Under the pieces are notes generated by a model. It saw only the letters and a program-made list of their open reading frames with translations. It searched no databases and was not told the DNA's origin. Shown here piece after piece: positions 62,568 to 64,000 of a stretch of 64,000 nucleotides of DNA (its first letter is position 1; each line of letters begins with the position of its first letter). A program made the translations under genes and the position numbers. This stretch comes from Clostridium tagluense (GTDB taxonomy: Bacteria > Bacillota > Clostridia > Clostridiales > Clostridiaceae): assembly GCF_003865095.1 (NCBI RefSeq), contig NZ_BHYK01000004.1, positions 143,631-207,630 on the forward strand, written 5' to 3'.

Positions 62568-63365
62568 ATGTATATTGGATGCAATTGGTCAAAAGCTTTA
62601 AAATCTCTTATTGAAAAAGACGCTGTTAAAATAGATTATATTAAGTCCGGTGCCTGGGGAACTTTTAATGAAGACTTTTCAACCATGCGTTCAATGAGGC
62701 CACTTTTACTACATGGTCTAGGATATTTTGAACACACGGGAATGAAAAATATAGAAGTAATAGATTTTAATTTTGTAAATAGTCTCCTTAAAAATTGTAA
62801 TTCTCCACATTATGGTCTACATCTTTCAATTAAAAATTCGGACATGCATCAAGGTATGACCGATGAAGATATATATGAACATATGAGCAAACAAATTCAG
62901 ATTTTTAAAAAGAAGCTAGCGGTGCCATTGCTACTGGAAAATGTTCCCGATTCGCCGCAAGATCGTGTAATATTTGATCATTACCCCTATATTATGCCAG
63001 AGCAATATAATCGACTATTTGTAGATAATGATGTGTCATTTTTGCTTGATCTGACACACGCAAAAATTACTGCAAAATATCGTGGCTGGAATATTTATGA
63101 TTACCTTCGTGAGTTACCACTTAATCGAGTTGTAGAAATCCATGTAAATGGTTCTGGTTATGATAAAGATGGTTTTCCAGCAGATACACATCAATCAATG
63201 GAAAATGAAGATTACAAATTATTAGAATGGGTACTTAATTACACAAATCCAGATATAGTTACATTGGAATATAACGGAATAGAGACTGAGAGCGATGATA
63301 CAGTTATTGTTTCTTTAGAAAAACAACTAAATGAGATACAAAATATATGCAATCCAAGCAAATAA
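62568..63365 (+). CDS. DUF692-family multinuclear non-haem iron enzyme (MNIO)
   Basis: 265 residues, TIM-barrel of the MbnB/TglH family. The expected metal-ligand blocks are visible: His49 ('LLLHG'), His85 ('GLHLS'), Glu124 ('LLENVP'), Asp161 and His164 ('LLDLTHA'), Glu190 and His192 ('EIHVNG'), Asp207-His209 region ('ADTHQS') and Glu234 ('LEYNG'). Characterised members use two or three irons to modify Cys-containing ribosomal peptides, usually with a partner protein and a small precursor nearby. Here no partner is recognised. The start has a poor ribosome site and begins 8 bases after an interrupted small frame, so coupling is possible. Confidence 0.82.
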   Translation: MYIGCNWSKALKSLIEKDAVKIDYIKSGAWGTFNEDFSTMRSMRPLLLHGLGYFEHTGMKNIEVIDFNFVNSLLKNCNSPHYGLHLSIKNSDMHQGMTDEDIYEHMSKQIQIFKKKLAVPLLLENVPDSPQDRVIFDHYPYIMPEQYNRLFVDNDVSFLLDLTHAKITAKYRGWNIYDYLRELPLNRVVEIHVNGSGYDKDGFPADTHQSMENEDYKLLEWVLNYTNPDIVTLEYNGIETESDDTVIVSLEKQLNEIQNICNPSK

Positions 63366-63414
63366 ATAAGTTATTAGATATTATGCCCTAAGTTTTTAAG
63401 GAGGGTTATTAAAA

Positions 63415-63654
63415 TTGAATGAAATTGATAAGCGCAATAAACTTGATGAAGAATTTTTCTCATATAAGGTATCAAAAGATAACAAAGTGTTTGTGTTTTG
63501 GTACGGCAAGCAAGTATTGATTTTAAAAGGTAAAGAAAGCGAAAAATTTCTAGCTAAAATACAGAATGCCAATTCAAAAGAGGCTCAATTAATTTTAGCC
63601 AAGGTTACAGGAAATTTTAAACGTGGAAATGAAAAAAGGAGTGGTACTAAATGA
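63415..63654 (+). CDS. Conserved small protein of unknown function
   Basis: 79 residues from TTG 63415 with AAGGAGGG upstream. Contents: 'DKRNKLDEEFFSYKVSKDNKVFVFWYGKQVLILKGKES' trimmed in two halves (beta-rich, then helical), with a basic C-terminus. The type is a small cytoplasmic protein common in Firmicutes and often next to acetyltransferases; no known function. Its stop overlaps the next gene by four bases (ATGA), indicating translational coupling. Confidence 0.75.
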   Translation: MNEIDKRNKLDEEFFSYKVSKDNKVFVFWYGKQVLILKGKESEKFLAKIQNANSKEAQLILAKVTGNFKRGNEKRSGTK

Positions 63655-64000
63655 CAAACAGTAATGTTACGCAGGAAATGAAAATCAACAAGTCTTGTTT
63701 TGATATATTCCCAGAATTGGAATCTGAAAGATTGATATATAGGGAGGTAACTTCAGAGGATGTAGATGATATATTTAAAATTTATAGCGATCCGCAGGTT
63801 GCTAAATATGACTGGTATAAACCAATTGCTACAAAGGATGATGCAATTACTATAATAAATCGTTATAAGCGGGAATTTAAAGATAAAGAAGAGATTACCT
63901 GGGGGGTAGCAAAGAAGAGTAATAATAAAATCATTGGATACTGCTGCTTAGGAACTTTTGATGATAATTCAATAAGAAGTGAGATTGGGTATGGCTTTAA
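63651..64000 (+). CDS. GNAT-family acetyltransferase, RimJ/RimL type (cut by window end)
   Basis: The first 116 residues are present: 'LESERLIYREVTSEDVDDIF' is the family's N-terminal block and the chain stops at 'RSEIGYGF', just before the acetyl-CoA loop. ATG overlaps the stop of the preceding small protein. The C-terminal half lies outside the window. Confidence 0.85.
   Translation, partial: MTNSNVTQEMKINKSCFDIFPELESERLIYREVTSEDVDDIFKIYSDPQVAKYDWYKPIATKDDAITIINRYKREFKDKEEITWGVAKKSNNKIIGYCCLGTFDDNSIRSEIGYGF

Overview
The window is AT-rich chromosomal DNA from a spore-forming, anaerobic low-GC Firmicute, most likely a Clostridium sensu stricto. The evidence is the base composition, strong AGGAGG-type ribosome sites with frequent TTG/GTG starts, a small acid-soluble spore protein-like gene, a GerMN lipoprotein, a clostridial-type FabT/FabK fatty acid cluster and a DUF1540 protein. 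I see no rRNA, tRNA, CRISPR array or complete insertion sequence.

Layout. 1-5,100: cell-envelope genes on the minus strand (GerMN lipoprotein, WalJ-type hydrolase, MurA), with a strongly foldable element at 531-682, a small DUF1540 protein, and a plus-strand mini-operon of two paralogous 2H-phosphoesterase-like proteins (one intact, one with both catalytic motifs lost) followed by an all-alpha dUTPase. 5,100-8,700: plus-strand single genes (DUF606 transporter, LysR regulator, cytoplasmic subtilase, ferritin). 8,700-23,200: minus strand, with an operon of a 2-hydroxyacid dehydrogenase, CinA and homoserine dehydrogenase, then an M16C peptidase, a giant pseudokinase-ATPase-TPR-GAF-GGDEF-GAF signalling protein, an EamA transporter and a SEC-C methionine aminopeptidase. 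23,600-25,100: an HD-GYP protein (a possible c-di-GMP phosphodiesterase that would oppose the GGDEF protein) and a small gene whose promoter carries a LexA-type box. 25,400-30,600: an ABC transporter plus two-component system, preceded by a secreted protein. 30,700-33,000: proC, a spore-protein-like gene and a DegV protein.

33,100-44,660 is a complete type II fatty acid synthesis cluster in transcription order: FabK-like flavoprotein, fabT (MarR), fabH, acpP, fabK, fabD, fabG, fabF, accB, fabZ, accC, accD, accA. Two near-identical promoter-operator units, each a TTGACA-17-TATACT promoter with a double FabT-type palindrome over and just after the -10, sit in front of the flavoprotein gene and in front of fabT. 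A long hairpin nested in a second inverted repeat lies between acpP and fabK and may adjust ACP output relative to the distal genes. The DegV protein next door fits fatty acid metabolism, because DegV proteins bind fatty acids.

44,900-64,000 becomes progressively more accessory: CorA, Nudix, TspO, a bacterial staygreen-domain protein, an orphan primase-helicase with two upstream direct repeats, a second two-component system with a beta-propeller-like exported protein, several GNAT acetyltransferases, an adenylate-kinase-like protein, an AraC/GyrI regulator, an MNT-HEPN toxin-antitoxin-like pair whose HEPN catalytic histidine is replaced, a truncated Nudix gene, and a DUF692 (MNIO) iron-enzyme homologue beside a stop-interrupted small reading frame. 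The last gene is cut by the window edge. All functional statements rest on reading motifs by eye; no database search was run.
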